Source: CAYLGT01 sp964383465 (GTDB lineage Bacteria > Patescibacteriota > Saccharimonadia > Saccharimonadales > Saccharimonadaceae). From it: 64,000 nt of DNA. This document shows positions 8,889 to 17,302 of this stretch, piece by piece. How positions within the stretch are numbered: the first letter of the stretch is position 1; each line of letters begins with the position of its first letter. Below the pieces are notes generated by a model. The model worked only from the letters and a program-made list of their open reading frames with translations, did no database searches and was not told where the DNA came from. The stretch lies in the NCBI GenBank assembly GCA_964383465.1, contig CAYLGT010000004.1, positions 9,931-73,930 on the forward strand. The letters are read 5' to 3'. The translations under genes were made by a program, and so were the position numbers.

Positions 8889-8941
8889 AAACTAGGTCTT
8901 GATGAGGAAGTAGTTCATGCCGAGCGACGAGCCGCGTCGTT
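8888..8941. repeat. Left copy of 54-bp contig-end overlap
   Basis: The 54 bases before the N run are identical to 9042-9095 after it. This is the signature of two contigs whose ends overlap but were joined with a fixed 100-N gap. Confidence 0.9.
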
Positions 8942-9041
8942 NNNNNNNNNNNNNNNNNNNNNNNNNNNNNNNNNNNNNNNNNNNNNNNNNNNNNNNNNNN
9001 NNNNNNNNNNNNNNNNNNNNNNNNNNNNNNNNNNNNNNNNN
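8942..9041. other. Scaffold gap (100 N), probably spurious
   Basis: Exactly 100 undetermined bases. Because both flanks are the same 54 bp, collapsing the repeat would remove the gap and leave the DHH-like gene and the PIG-L gene convergent, with about 4 bp between their stops. Confidence 0.95.
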
Positions 9042-9095
9042 AAAAACTAGGTCTTGATGAGGAAGTAGTTCATGCCGAGCGACGAGCCGCGTCGT
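9042..9095. repeat. Right copy of 54-bp contig-end overlap
   Basis: Identical to 8888-8941. It contains the last codons of the PIG-L-family gene. Confidence 0.9.
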
Positions 9096-9733
9096 TCGAT
9101 GTGGCCTTCACCATCGCCTCGCTGGGTATGGTGGCAGCGTATGACTTCAGTGATGCGATCTGCTAAATGGGTTGCGTTGACGATTTCGTCTACCTCATCG
9201 GGCCTTCGACCAGCTTCCATATAGAGCCAGTGGACGTTCATCGTTGGTATGGCCTCTTCGGGCGCGCAAAATAAGCGGATGCGCGTCAGGCGGGGATCGA
9301 CGGCTTTTAGCCGGTAGAAAACCAGGCAGGCGAGACGTGAAGCGACGATGTGATCGATGTGTCCAGATATACCATTGAGATCAAAGCACATAAACTCAAT
9401 CTGTGCAGATGAATCGCAATGTTTCAGTAGTGTGCGAATTTTCGTCTCAACTGCCTCAGTCGCTTCGAGAAGGCTCAGGTTAGACAATGTGCCATCTTTG
9501 TAGCCCATGTGATGCATGCTGTCTGCGCCGATGAGTTTTCCTGCAGCATGCCACTCGCCAAGTCGTGTCTGTCCGAGGTCTTGTAGCCCATCTGGATTTT
9601 CGCCTGATTCGCCCGCTGTAAGGGTAAAAAGGTGGATATCTGCTCCCGCGTCTTTTTCGAGCATGAGTGTTCCAGATGGTCCAAATGCTTCGTCATCAGG
9701 GTGAGCAAATATACCGATGATCACTTTTTTCAT
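9047..9733 (-). CDS. PIG-L/LmbE-family deacetylase
   Basis: 228 residues. The N-terminal AHPDDE motif (residues about 10-15) and the later HIDH motif are the zinc ligands and catalytic residues of N-acetylglucosaminyl deacetylases of the PIG-L family. The substrate cannot be told; GlcNAc-containing lipids, mycothiol-type compounds or glycans are possible. The promoter overlaps that of truB on the other strand; the -10 TATACT places the start one base before the ATG, so the transcript is practically leaderless. Confidence 0.88.
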   Translation of the reverse strand: MKKVIIGIFAHPDDEAFGPSGTLMLEKDAGADIHLFTLTAGESGENPDGLQDLGQTRLGEWHAAGKLIGADSMHHMGYKDGTLSNLSLLEATEAVETKIRTLLKHCDSSAQIEFMCFDLNGISGHIDHIVASRLACLVFYRLKAVDPRLTRIRLFCAPEEAIPTMNVHWLYMEAGRRPDEVDEIVNATHLADRITEVIRCHHTQRGDGEGHIERRGSSLGMNYFLIKT

Positions 9734-9739
9734 AGGTTC

Positions 9740-9748
9740 TAGTATAAA
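9740..9748. promoter_or_regulatory. Overlapping back-to-back -10 boxes for the deacetylase gene and truB
   Basis: On the minus strand TATACT (9746 to 9741) predicts a start at 9734, one base before the deacetylase ATG. On the plus strand TATAAA (9743-9748) or TAGTAT (9740-9745) predicts a start at 9755 or 9752, next to the truB start codons. The two start codons are only 18-24 bp apart, so both polymerases must use the same DNA. Confidence 0.6.
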
Positions 9749-9757
9749 CTGGTGACG

Positions 9758-10450
9758 ATGAAAGACATGCTTCTTATCGACAAACCGGCCGGCTGGACTA
9801 GTTTTGATGTGGTCGCAAAGCTACGTGGTGTTATCCGTGCGCAGTATGTGGCACGCGGCGAGAAACCCACCAAACGTCAGCTTCGCGTCGGGCATGCCGG
9901 TACGCTTGATCCATTTGCAACTGGGCTTCTTGTGGTGCTACTCGGTGATGCCTGCAGGCAAGCAGGGGAGTTTCTCAAACTCGATAAAGTCTATGAGGCA
10001 ACTTTTGTACTGGGAGCAATCAGCAGTACTGGTGATCCTGAAGGAGAGGTGACGCAAGTTTCAGAAGAGCAGCCATCTGAAGAAGCAGTGAAAACCGCTC
10101 TCGAGCAGTTTGTGGGAACAATTACGCAAACACCTCCAGCTCATAGCGCTATAAAAATCGGTGGCGTGCGCGCATATGCGCTCGCTCGGCAGGGCAAGGA
10201 GGTGGATGTCCCCGAACGGCAAGTACACATCTATAGTCTCGAGTTACTGGACTATGAATACCCTGAAGTGAAGGTACGGACCCATGTTGGCAGCGGGACG
10301 TATATCCGCAGCCTCGCGTCCGACCTAGGTAAAGTACTCGGCACCGGTGCGTACTGTACAGAGCTGCGCCGCGCCAAGATAAAAGACTACGATGTGTCGG
10401 ATGCGCTCACTATCGAATCGGCCACGTCACTCCTTGAATCATCCCTGTAG
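9758..10450 (+). CDS. truB: tRNA pseudouridine-55 synthase
   Basis: 230 residues. It makes pseudouridine 55 in the T-loop of tRNAs. MKDMLLIDKPAGWTSFDVV is the classical N-terminus, which favours the ATG at 9758 over the GTG at 9752. The catalytic Asp is in GHAGTLDPFATGLL (about residue 50). RTHVGSGTYIRSLASDLG is the second conserved block. The C-terminal PUA part is reduced. It is followed 20 bp later by rpsO, the usual truB-rpsO order. Confidence 0.94.
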   Translation: MKDMLLIDKPAGWTSFDVVAKLRGVIRAQYVARGEKPTKRQLRVGHAGTLDPFATGLLVVLLGDACRQAGEFLKLDKVYEATFVLGAISSTGDPEGEVTQVSEEQPSEEAVKTALEQFVGTITQTPPAHSAIKIGGVRAYALARQGKEVDVPERQVHIYSLELLDYEYPEVKVRTHVGSGTYIRSLASDLGKVLGTGAYCTELRRAKIKDYDVSDALTIESATSLLESSL

Positions 10451-10470
10451 ATGTGATAGAGTAGGTCGGT

Positions 10471-10737
10471 ATGATTACACCAGATAACAAGTTAAAAGCT
10501 ATTCAAGTCGGCGCTCAGAGTAAAAATGACGTTGGCTCTCCTCAGGTGCAGGTCTCAATTCTGACGGCTCGCATCAAAGAGGTGACAGCTCACTTGCAGG
10601 CCAACAAGCACGACCACATGGCTCGTCGCGGCCTCATCCAGATGGTTGGGAAGCGTAAAAAACTTCTCAAATACCTGGAGAGTAAAGACTTCAAAGCTTA
10701 CCAAGACATAGTCGCCAAACTCGGTCTCCGAAAGTAG
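10471..10737 (+). CDS. rpsO: 30S ribosomal protein S15
   Basis: 88 residues, standard length. Conserved S15 features include GSPQVQVSILTARI, the H-x8-D-HMARRGL segment (16S contact) and GKRKKLLKYL. It is co-transcribed with truB and ends at a strong terminator; pnp, often next in other bacteria, lies 3.3 kb further on here. Confidence 0.95.
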   Translation: MITPDNKLKAIQVGAQSKNDVGSPQVQVSILTARIKEVTAHLQANKHDHMARRGLIQMVGKRKKLLKYLESKDFKAYQDIVAKLGLRK

Positions 10738-10759
10738 GACAACTTATCGCCAACTATTG

Positions 10760-10792
10760 ACACCTTAGCGATAAGGTGTTAATTTGTTTTTA
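10760..10792 (+). terminator. Intrinsic terminator after rpsO
   Basis: ACACCTTA, GCGA loop, TAAGGTGT, then TAATTTGTTTTT. Confidence 0.85.
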
Positions 10793-10827
10793 TTAATAAT
10801 AGTTATCTGAAAGACAGTGTATCCACC

Positions 10828-11655
10828 ATGAAATTCGCTAAGTCATCAGCCCTTATTCTGGCCACAGCTTTCGTAGCAGTTGCCCCCAGCATGCCTGTGA
10901 GTGCCGCATCGCAAGCCCGAGTTGCGCGTCTGTGTGAACAAGCCTCGCTCATAGGACACCGAGGAGAGCCCGGTTTTAGAGGAGGCGTTCACTACGACGA
11001 AAACACCATAGAATCGTTCCAGAGCTCACGTCGGCACGGTGCTGACGAAATCGAGACCGATCTCCGGCTCACAAAAGACGGGGTATGGGTACTTATGCAC
11101 GACGCTACCGTTGATCGCACAACGAACGGACACGGTAACGTCCACTCGCATACGTACAATCAGATTTCCCAGCTGAAAACAACTCATGGCGCCCGAGTAC
11201 CGTCAGTCGACACGCTGCTGAGTACTTTTGCTCCTACGAACATCAAATTTCAACTGGAGCTCAAAGGTTTCAACCTCAACCAGAAGCGCGTGCAAGAACT
11301 AGTCGATATGGTGAATACCTATGGTCTGCATGACCGTGTCTCATTTACTTCTTCACAAGGGGCAAACCTACTGCAGATCAAGGGTATCGACAGTACACTT
11401 CAGACTGGTTTTATAGGCTCTGGTACTTCTAAGCCAACCATCAAAACACTAAAGAAGTTCAAAGTTGATTTTGTGACAGTTGATTACCGAGTGATTACAA
11501 AAGCGTATGTTAGTACCCTTCATGACCATGGCTTTATGGTAGGTGCTCGCAGTGCAGCACAGGACTCACAGTACAAGAGAATCATTGTGGACGGTGTTGA
11601 TCGCGTTGTGACTGATTACACCAATCGCTACACGAACTGGTGCACAAATCTTTAG
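10828..11655 (+). CDS. Secreted glycerophosphodiester phosphodiesterase
   Basis: 275 residues. A signal peptide (KSSALILATAFVAVAPSMPVSA) precedes a GDPD TIM barrel. Visible catalytic elements are GHRGEPG, E-T-D-L-R (metal Glu/Asp) and the MHDATVDRTTNG block. It would hydrolyse glycerophosphodiesters outside the cell, releasing glycerol-3-phosphate, possibly from phospholipids or teichoic acid of another cell (inference). Confidence 0.88.
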   Translation: MKFAKSSALILATAFVAVAPSMPVSAASQARVARLCEQASLIGHRGEPGFRGGVHYDENTIESFQSSRRHGADEIETDLRLTKDGVWVLMHDATVDRTTNGHGNVHSHTYNQISQLKTTHGARVPSVDTLLSTFAPTNIKFQLELKGFNLNQKRVQELVDMVNTYGLHDRVSFTSSQGANLLQIKGIDSTLQTGFIGSGTSKPTIKTLKKFKVDFVTVDYRVITKAYVSTLHDHGFMVGARSAAQDSQYKRIIVDGVDRVVTDYTNRYTNWCTNL

Positions 11656-11674
11656 CTGTAGGTAGCTCTCTTTT

Positions 11675-11683
11675 TGTTATACT
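11675..11683 (+). promoter_or_regulatory. Extended -10 of the gre-like gene
   Basis: TGTTATACT; predicted start near 11690, giving a leader of about 63 nt before the ATG at 11754. Confidence 0.55.
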
Positions 11684-11753
11684 AGGTTCAACGGGCACAT
11701 CCGGACGAGCCGGATCAATGCTATCTCAAAAATACATAAACAGGAGAAGCTGC

Positions 11754-12212
11754 ATGAAGCAAGAGCTGTATTTGCTTGCTGAAGATAGAGAATATATAAC
11801 ACAACGGATTGATGAGCTTGAGCAGGAGATCCTCGACATGGGCCCCGAGTTTCATGACGCTCTGTACCAGAGTAACGAGACCTGGCATGACAACGCACCA
11901 TTTGATGCGGCCAGGGACAAGCAGTCGGTACTTGCTGCTGAACAGCAGAAACTGCGCCGTATCTTGCGTGAAGCGACGCTCATCAAGAAGACGTCGAAAA
12001 AGGGAACGGTACAGATAGGATCCTACGTTGAACTCAGCGACGGGAGTCGTTATCGGGTCGCGGGTGATTGGACGCATAAGGCGGGAAAGCATGCTGATGG
12101 TGTGACCTGGATCAGTTGTCAGGCACCACTGGCAGTTGCGTTGATTAGCAAAAAGGTGGGCGACTTGGTGCGACTCGGAAAAACAGTGCTCACGATCACT
12201 AGTTGTACGTGA
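11754..12212 (+). CDS. GreA/GreB-family transcript cleavage factor-like protein
   Basis: 152 residues. The ATG follows AGGAG by 7 nt, so the longer in-frame reading upstream is rejected. An N-terminal coiled coil (about 1-75) contains DNAPFDAARDKQ, aligned with the GreA tip ENAEYHAAKERQ; the C-terminal FKBP-like domain ends with SKKVGDLV. At the tip, the GreA Asp41 position reads T and Glu44 reads D. It may rescue backtracked RNA polymerase, but the altered acidic pair leaves cleavage activity uncertain. The last 14 bases overlap the convergent transpeptidase gene. Confidence 0.75.
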   Translation: MKQELYLLAEDREYITQRIDELEQEILDMGPEFHDALYQSNETWHDNAPFDAARDKQSVLAAEQQKLRRILREATLIKKTSKKGTVQIGSYVELSDGSRYRVAGDWTHKAGKHADGVTWISCQAPLAVALISKKVGDLVRLGKTVLTITSCT

Positions 12213-13842
12213 TAACTGGGGTGCCGACTGGCGCCCACTCATAGACCCATTGACTGTTGGCGTTTGTCATACCGATGCAGCCATGGCTAGTGTTGACGCT
12301 TCCAAATGTGCTCAAGGGCCTCCAGTAGTTGCCATGAATCGCATAACTACCGGTAAAGTAACTGATCCATTCCACGTTTGGAACGTTATAGCTTGTACCA
12401 TCCGCATTTGGTCCGCGCATAGTCTGGACGCGGACCTTTGAGTAGATTTTGAACTCTCCGACAACCGTTGGGGTCTCTGGTGCACCGGCGCTCATAGGGA
12501 ACGATCGAACCAGTTGATCATTCTCATAGGCGTAGAGCATGTGGTTCGTGAGGTCAGCGAGTAGCCATTTGTCGTAGGTGTTGACGTCGACGACTTTGTA
12601 GGACTTATCGGCTATGGTAAGGGTTTTCGAAACGGCTTGTTTCTTCCCGAGCTGCGACACAATATCACGTGCCGCTTGATCGCCGCCCAGGACTTCGGAG
12701 CCGTTTTTTCCCGCAGTTAATACTTTTTCTGTGCCGTCAGGGTTTTTGGCTTTTACTTCGTTGCGAGTAGGGCTTGTGAATTGTGACGTGATGCTGTCAA
12801 TCCACGCGGCCACTTTACCGCTGTTGATTTCTAGTCGAGCGGTCGTCGCACCTGCATCGACAGGGTCGACCCATGTAACGATGGTTGCCTCACTAGGGTG
12901 AAATACCCGTTCGTTGACCGTAATCTCTACAGGGGTGGCACTAATTGCTTCAATAGCAGATTCGAGAGGCTTTAATGCCTTGGTGTCAATTTTGGCAGGA
13001 ATGGTTTGAGCAGTAAGCTTTAGCGAACCCTCGGGTTCCAGTGACGAGACCACGTCGAGGAGTGTTTCGCGCGGTTTGTCGATCGTTATGCCTTGTCCAG
13101 GTATGTCATCGGTGATAATTGGCTGTCCCGTCTCAGTACTGAGGGTGGCATTTTTGGGTTCAGTTTTGGTTTTTACCAGGTGCTTTTTTATGAAAGCCGA
13201 CAAAACAGGCTCGTCGACCTTCAGCTGAACAGGCAGGTCACTACTTTTCCAGAAGCTGAGTTTGGCAAATAGACTACTCTGGGTTTGAGCAGCTTGGACC
13301 ATAGCAAGTGTCTTATCCGGGTCAAGCGCCAGACCGGCGTCGCTAGGGCTAAATTTACTAGGAGCCTCTCCTGGCGCACTGATACTAAATCGGTAATCTT
13401 TGAGCGCCTGCACGAGAGAAGCCTTCAATTTCTCTGGATTTGAGTTTTTTAGTACTTCTACACCAGCGACACGGTAGTGGCTAAGCGAGCCTTGTTCTGT
13501 AACCGACCACCATGTCCAGGCTATGCCCACAATGGCGACGAGCGAGAGAGACAAAGCGACGAATCGCAGCGGATGACGTTTACGATGACGCGGCGGCTTG
13601 TCGCGATGATCAACGACCTCAACCGTAGTTTCACCCTCTACATCATCGAGTCCCTCAACCTTTGCATACTCAGGGAGATCGTCGGTAATGCTGAACTGAA
13701 AGACCTCTACCGGCGGCAGGTCTTCGTTGTCACTTTTATAGACCATCGGTTCATACGCGTCAGGATCGGATTTTTTCACCGTTTTTAAGGTCTTTGACCG
13801 CGGGGGAGAAGCGCTCGTTTTTTGATTTTTTTTCGTTGCCAT
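12199..13842 (-). CDS. Membrane-anchored L,D-transpeptidase (YkuD)
   Basis: 547 residues. A Lys-rich cytoplasmic segment (1-85), a transmembrane helix (about 90-112), two peptidoglycan-binding-like regions (about 120-400) and a C-terminal YkuD catalytic domain with H-x(n)-SHGCIGM, the Cys being the nucleophile. It would cross-link peptidoglycan (3-3 links) or attach proteins to it on the outer face. It is monocistronic; TGTGCTATGCT on the minus strand (13864-13869) gives a leader of about 15 nt. Confidence 0.9.
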   Translation of the reverse strand: MATKKNQKTSASPPRSKTLKTVKKSDPDAYEPMVYKSDNEDLPPVEVFQFSITDDLPEYAKVEGLDDVEGETTVEVVDHRDKPPRHRKRHPLRFVALSLSLVAIVGIAWTWWSVTEQGSLSHYRVAGVEVLKNSNPEKLKASLVQALKDYRFSISAPGEAPSKFSPSDAGLALDPDKTLAMVQAAQTQSSLFAKLSFWKSSDLPVQLKVDEPVLSAFIKKHLVKTKTEPKNATLSTETGQPIITDDIPGQGITIDKPRETLLDVVSSLEPEGSLKLTAQTIPAKIDTKALKPLESAIEAISATPVEITVNERVFHPSEATIVTWVDPVDAGATTARLEINSGKVAAWIDSITSQFTSPTRNEVKAKNPDGTEKVLTAGKNGSEVLGGDQAARDIVSQLGKKQAVSKTLTIADKSYKVVDVNTYDKWLLADLTNHMLYAYENDQLVRSFPMSAGAPETPTVVGEFKIYSKVRVQTMRGPNADGTSYNVPNVEWISYFTGSYAIHGNYWRPLSTFGSVNTSHGCIGMTNANSQWVYEWAPVGTPVITYN

Positions 13843-13863
13843 TTGTACTTATGCTTTGGTTTT

Positions 13864-13869
13864 AGCATA
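13864..13869 (-). promoter_or_regulatory. -10 of the L,D-transpeptidase gene
   Basis: Extended -10 TGCTATGCT on the minus strand; predicted start near 13857, 15 nt before the ATG. Confidence 0.5.
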
Positions 13870-13912
13870 GCACAGTTCTAACAGAGATGATATGCCAAGT
13901 TGTGAAGGGAGG

Positions 13913-13921
13913 TGCTATACT
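13913..13921 (+). promoter_or_regulatory. Extended -10 of pnp
   Basis: TGCTATACT; predicted start near 13928 and a leader of about 93 nt with GAAGGAAGGAG before the ATG. Long pnp leaders are targets of autoregulation in other bacteria; whether that holds here is unknown. Confidence 0.6.
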
Positions 13922-14020
13922 AAATGCGTACAAACGCGGAGCGTGATAGATACGAGTGCTCAGTTGAGCTTTCATACCTGTTACACTCTGCGACTAAATT
14001 GAAGGAAGGAGACATATTTC

Positions 14021-16132
14021 ATGTCTACTATTAACCCAACAGGGAAAGAAATCATCTCTGTTTCGGGCGATTTTTGTGGTCGCCCACTTACTCTGGAAGT
14101 CAACCGCGTTGGCTTCCGAACTACTGCAAGCGTCATGGTCCGTTACGGCGACACTGTCGTGCTCGGCACTGCCATGGTGGGTAGTCGTCCGATCACACTC
14201 GACTACTTCCCGTTAAGTGTCGACTACGAAGAAAAGTTTTATGCAGCTGGCAAAATCTCGGGCTCTCGTTTTATCAAGCGCGAAGGTCGTCCAAGTGACG
14301 ACGCTATCCTGATCGGTCGTCTCATCGACCGTCCGATTCGCCCACTGTTTCCAAAAGGCTATCGCCAAGAAGTGCAGGTGGTTGCAAGTGTCCTGTCTAT
14401 GGACCCAAGTTTCCGCCCCGACATGGTTGGTATGATTGCTGCCAGTAGCGCCCTCATGCTGTCAGGTACGCCATTTGACGGTCCGGTGGCAGGACTGCGT
14501 GTTGGCCGCGTAAATGGTGAATTTAAAGCATTTCTGAGCCCAGAAGAGCGCGACGCGAGTGACCTCGACCTGGTCGTGGCTGGTGTCGAAGGTGGCATCA
14601 TGATGGTTGAAGCCGGCGCCAACGAAGTGAGTGAGGACGTCGTCCTCGACGCTATCGAGTGGGCACACAAGCAGTTCAAAACTGCACTTGATCTACAGCG
14701 TGAACTAGCTGAAAAGGTTGGTGTCGCTCAGCAAGAGTACGAACTCATCCTGCCAAACGAAGACATCCAAAAAGAAGTTGACGCGTGGGTTGAAGGCAAA
14801 TTTGGCGACGCTATCCGTCGTCCATACCCAGAGCGTAACGAAGTGGTCAACGAGATCCGTTGGGCATTCCACGAGGCCATGGCGGAGAAGGTCGAAGACT
14901 ACGACTCAGTCCGTGACGAGTACGACGAAGCGTTTACTATGGCGCTGCACAAGGACGTGCGAAAAGGTATCGTCGAGAAGCAAGTTCGCCCAGATGGTCG
15001 TGCGCTCACTGAAGTGCGACAACTATCGAGTGAAGTGGGCGTCCTGCCACGAACTCACGGCTCAAGCCTGTTTACCCGCGGCGTCACCCAGGGCATGAAC
15101 ATCGTGACCCTCGCACCACTCAGCTACTCACAGATGGTCGACACTATGGAGCAAAACGACTATGAGCGTCGCTACATGCACCACTACAACGCCCCTGGTT
15201 ACACGGTCGGTGAAGTACGTCGTCTCGGCTCGCCTGGTCGACGTGAAATCGGTCACGGCTACCTGGCAGAGCGAGCACTGGAACCAGTGCTGCCAGCTGC
15301 TGAAGATTTCCCATACGCGATCCGTAGCGTAACTGAGATCATGAGCCAAAACGGTTCAACTAGCATGGCTGCTACCTGTAGCTCATGCCTCGCACTTATG
15401 GATGCTGGCGTGCCGCTCAAGGCTCCAGTTTCCGGTATCGCCATGGGGCTCATGATGGATGGCGACAAAGCATATGTGCTGTCTGACATCGCTGACGCTG
15501 AAGACTTCGCAGGGGACATGGACTTCAAGACCGCTGGTACCAGCAAAGGTATCACGGCGCTTCAGATGGATATGAAAGTTCACGGACTTCCAGTCGCAGT
15601 CCTGCGCCAAGCCTTGGAGCAGGGGCGTGATGGTCGTGCTCATATCCTCGAGCACATGCTGACCACTATCGCCCAGCCACGTCTCAGTATCTCGCCATTT
15701 GCACCACAGATCGAAAAGATCATGGTCAACCCCGAGAAAATCGGCGCGATCATCGGTAAGGGTGGTGAGATGATCAACAAGATCACCAAAGAAACCGGTG
15801 CTGAAGTTGACATCAAAGACACCGGGCTTGTGACGGTTGCTGCGGTTGACTTGGAGTCGATCAAGAAAGCTGTCGATTGGATCAAGAGCCTTGTTGAAGA
15901 ACCAGAAGTTGGTCGCATCTACGAAGGAAAAGTTGTCAAAGTCATGGAGTTTGGCGCTTTCGTTAACATCATGCCTGGCATCGATGGCATGTGCCACATC
16001 TCTCAGCTGGCCGACAAGCGTGTCGAAAAGGTCACCGACGTCGTAAACGAAGGTGACATCGTAAAGGTCAAGCTGACAGCAATCGATGAGCGTGGACGCT
16101 TGAACCTTAGTATGAAAGATGCAGCCGCCTAA
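14021..16132 (+). CDS. pnp: Polyribonucleotide nucleotidyltransferase (PNPase)
   Basis: 703 residues, normal length. A phosphorolytic 3'-5' exoribonuclease of RNA decay. Two RNase PH domains (about 10-220 and 325-550; SGSRFIKREGRPSD and the second-core GLMMDGDKAYVLSDI), KH domain with IGAIIGKGGEMIN (about 570-610) and a C-terminal S1 domain (GRIYEGKVVKVMEFGAFV, about 625-700). It works with RNase J encoded 4 kb downstream. Confidence 0.96.
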   Translation: MSTINPTGKEIISVSGDFCGRPLTLEVNRVGFRTTASVMVRYGDTVVLGTAMVGSRPITLDYFPLSVDYEEKFYAAGKISGSRFIKREGRPSDDAILIGRLIDRPIRPLFPKGYRQEVQVVASVLSMDPSFRPDMVGMIAASSALMLSGTPFDGPVAGLRVGRVNGEFKAFLSPEERDASDLDLVVAGVEGGIMMVEAGANEVSEDVVLDAIEWAHKQFKTALDLQRELAEKVGVAQQEYELILPNEDIQKEVDAWVEGKFGDAIRRPYPERNEVVNEIRWAFHEAMAEKVEDYDSVRDEYDEAFTMALHKDVRKGIVEKQVRPDGRALTEVRQLSSEVGVLPRTHGSSLFTRGVTQGMNIVTLAPLSYSQMVDTMEQNDYERRYMHHYNAPGYTVGEVRRLGSPGRREIGHGYLAERALEPVLPAAEDFPYAIRSVTEIMSQNGSTSMAATCSSCLALMDAGVPLKAPVSGIAMGLMMDGDKAYVLSDIADAEDFAGDMDFKTAGTSKGITALQMDMKVHGLPVAVLRQALEQGRDGRAHILEHMLTTIAQPRLSISPFAPQIEKIMVNPEKIGAIIGKGGEMINKITKETGAEVDIKDTGLVTVAAVDLESIKKAVDWIKSLVEEPEVGRIYEGKVVKVMEFGAFVNIMPGIDGMCHISQLADKRVEKVTDVVNEGDIVKVKLTAIDERGRLNLSMKDAAA

Positions 16133-16144
16133 CCACAAGCGGGT

Positions 16145-16150
16145 TATACT
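16145..16150 (+). promoter_or_regulatory. Leaderless-type -10 before the 16157 gene
   Basis: TATACT followed by exactly six bases and then ATG, so the predicted first transcribed base is the A of the start codon. A short inverted repeat TAACC/GGTTA flanks it. Confidence 0.55.
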
Positions 16151-16156
16151 GTAGCT

Positions 16157-16690
16157 ATGCAGCCAACTAACGCTACGCAGTCACGTCCAGTTCAATCGCA
16201 AAATATCGAGCGCCCGCAACCAGGTACTCTTCAGAAGCTCATGGTGCTGTGGTTCATCGGGGCAGCATTTATGCTGACATTAGGTAGAAGTTTCCTAGGA
16301 TCTGGCGGGTGGATGACGATACTCTATATCTTTACGGTTGCCCCATTTCTCTCCTTTTATGGGCTGTTTGTTTCAGCTATTGTCTACGTTCGCTGGAAGA
16401 AAACAGGATATGTATTTAGTCGATGGATGAAGGCTGCGCTAGGTATTTTCCTGGTAGCAACAGGTGTCCATAGCGTTACGCTTGTCGATGGCGGGGACAC
16501 AAATGAAAGCATCAACTCAGTACTTACGAACGTCATGGGCGTAAATGGTCAAAACGGGATGGATAGTCCCTTGATGAACTTGAGTAACAGTCTTGCGAAT
16601 GTGTCCAAGGTTGTAATCGTCGTGACACTGGTTGCAATGCTGTTGCTGGCATTTTTAGATGGACGTCGTGTCAGCAAAAAATCTCACTAA
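16157..16690 (+). CDS. Four-helix membrane protein, unknown
   Basis: 177 residues: polar N-terminus (1-28), then hydrophobic helices around 30-48, 53-76, 92-110 and 150-170. No family is recognised. It overlaps the uracil-DNA glycosylase gene by 32 bp, so the two are translationally coupled. The start coincides with the predicted transcription start. Confidence 0.65.
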   Translation: MQPTNATQSRPVQSQNIERPQPGTLQKLMVLWFIGAAFMLTLGRSFLGSGGWMTILYIFTVAPFLSFYGLFVSAIVYVRWKKTGYVFSRWMKAALGIFLVATGVHSVTLVDGGDTNESINSVLTNVMGVNGQNGMDSPLMNLSNSLANVSKVVIVVTLVAMLLLAFLDGRRVSKKSH

Positions 16691-17255
16691 ATCAAAGCTT
16701 CTCGCGCAGCTTGCGGCAGATATCGTTACCGACGATGTCTGCCCAGATCTTCGCGAGCAGGCAACCCAGCTAGTGCTGGGTGACGGCAATCCAGGAGCTG
16801 AAATAGTGTTTATCGGTGAGGCGCCCGGAAAGAAAGAGGACGAACTTGGCCTGCCATTTGTCGGGGCGAGTGGACGGTTTCTTAACGAGATGCTGGCGGC
16901 AGCTGGTTTAGTACGGGAGGACGTTTATATAACAAACATCGTGAAGTATCGCCCGCCAAATAACCGTGACCCATCCCCGGAAGAGAAGCGTGAGTTTTGG
17001 CCGTACCTCATGAAGCAGCTCGAAATCATCTCGCCCAAAGTTATCATCACTCTTGGCCGTCATAGTGGCATGTGTTTCATTCCTGAGCTTGTTATATCTA
17101 AAGACCACGGTCATGCCCGCAAGGTCAAATATCATGAGCATGAGTTTCTCGTCATCCCGCTCTACCACCCAGCAGCCGCGCTGTATAACGGTGGCATGCG
17201 TCAAACATTGATCGATGATTTTCTTGCGGCAGCTCAGTTGGCGAGCCGGGGTTAG
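16659..17255 (+). CDS. Uracil-DNA glycosylase, family 4-like, lacking most Fe-S cysteines
   Basis: 198 residues. Family-4 UDG motifs are clear: VFIGEAPGKKEDELGLPFVG (uracil pocket and catalytic region), VYITNIVKYRPPNNRDPSPEE and a C-terminal HPAAAL. Of the four Fe-S ligands of this family only the one in DDVCPDLRE remains; the first of the CxxC pair is Asp, KCRPP is KYRPP and the EACRPYL position is EFWPYL. It would excise uracil from DNA without a cluster (inference). It overlaps the upstream membrane-protein gene. Confidence 0.85.
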   Translation: MDVVSAKNLTKSKLLAQLAADIVTDDVCPDLREQATQLVLGDGNPGAEIVFIGEAPGKKEDELGLPFVGASGRFLNEMLAAAGLVREDVYITNIVKYRPPNNRDPSPEEKREFWPYLMKQLEIISPKVIITLGRHSGMCFIPELVISKDHGHARKVKYHEHEFLVIPLYHPAAALYNGGMRQTLIDDFLAAAQLASRG

Positions 17256-17264
17256 AAAAGTAAA

Positions 17265-17295
17265 GCGGCCACCCCTCGAGGTGAGGGATGGCCGG
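17265..17295 (-). terminator. Terminator of the 17303-17851 gene
   Basis: CGGCCA-CCCTC / GAGGG-TGGCCG stem with one mismatch, 5-nt loop; on the minus strand it is followed by the T-rich GCTTTACTTTTC. It may also limit read-through from the convergent UDG gene. Confidence 0.55.
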
Positions 17296-17302
17296 AATGG
17301 TG

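Noticed and set aside
8888..9095. Direct repeat flanking the N run as a mobile-element target duplication
   Set aside because: 54 bp is far longer than target duplications, and the exact 100-N run marks a scaffolding convention.
15383..16138. 251-residue minus-strand frame opposite pnp
   Set aside because: It is a shadow of the strongly supported pnp gene; no promoter, ribosome binding site or domain.
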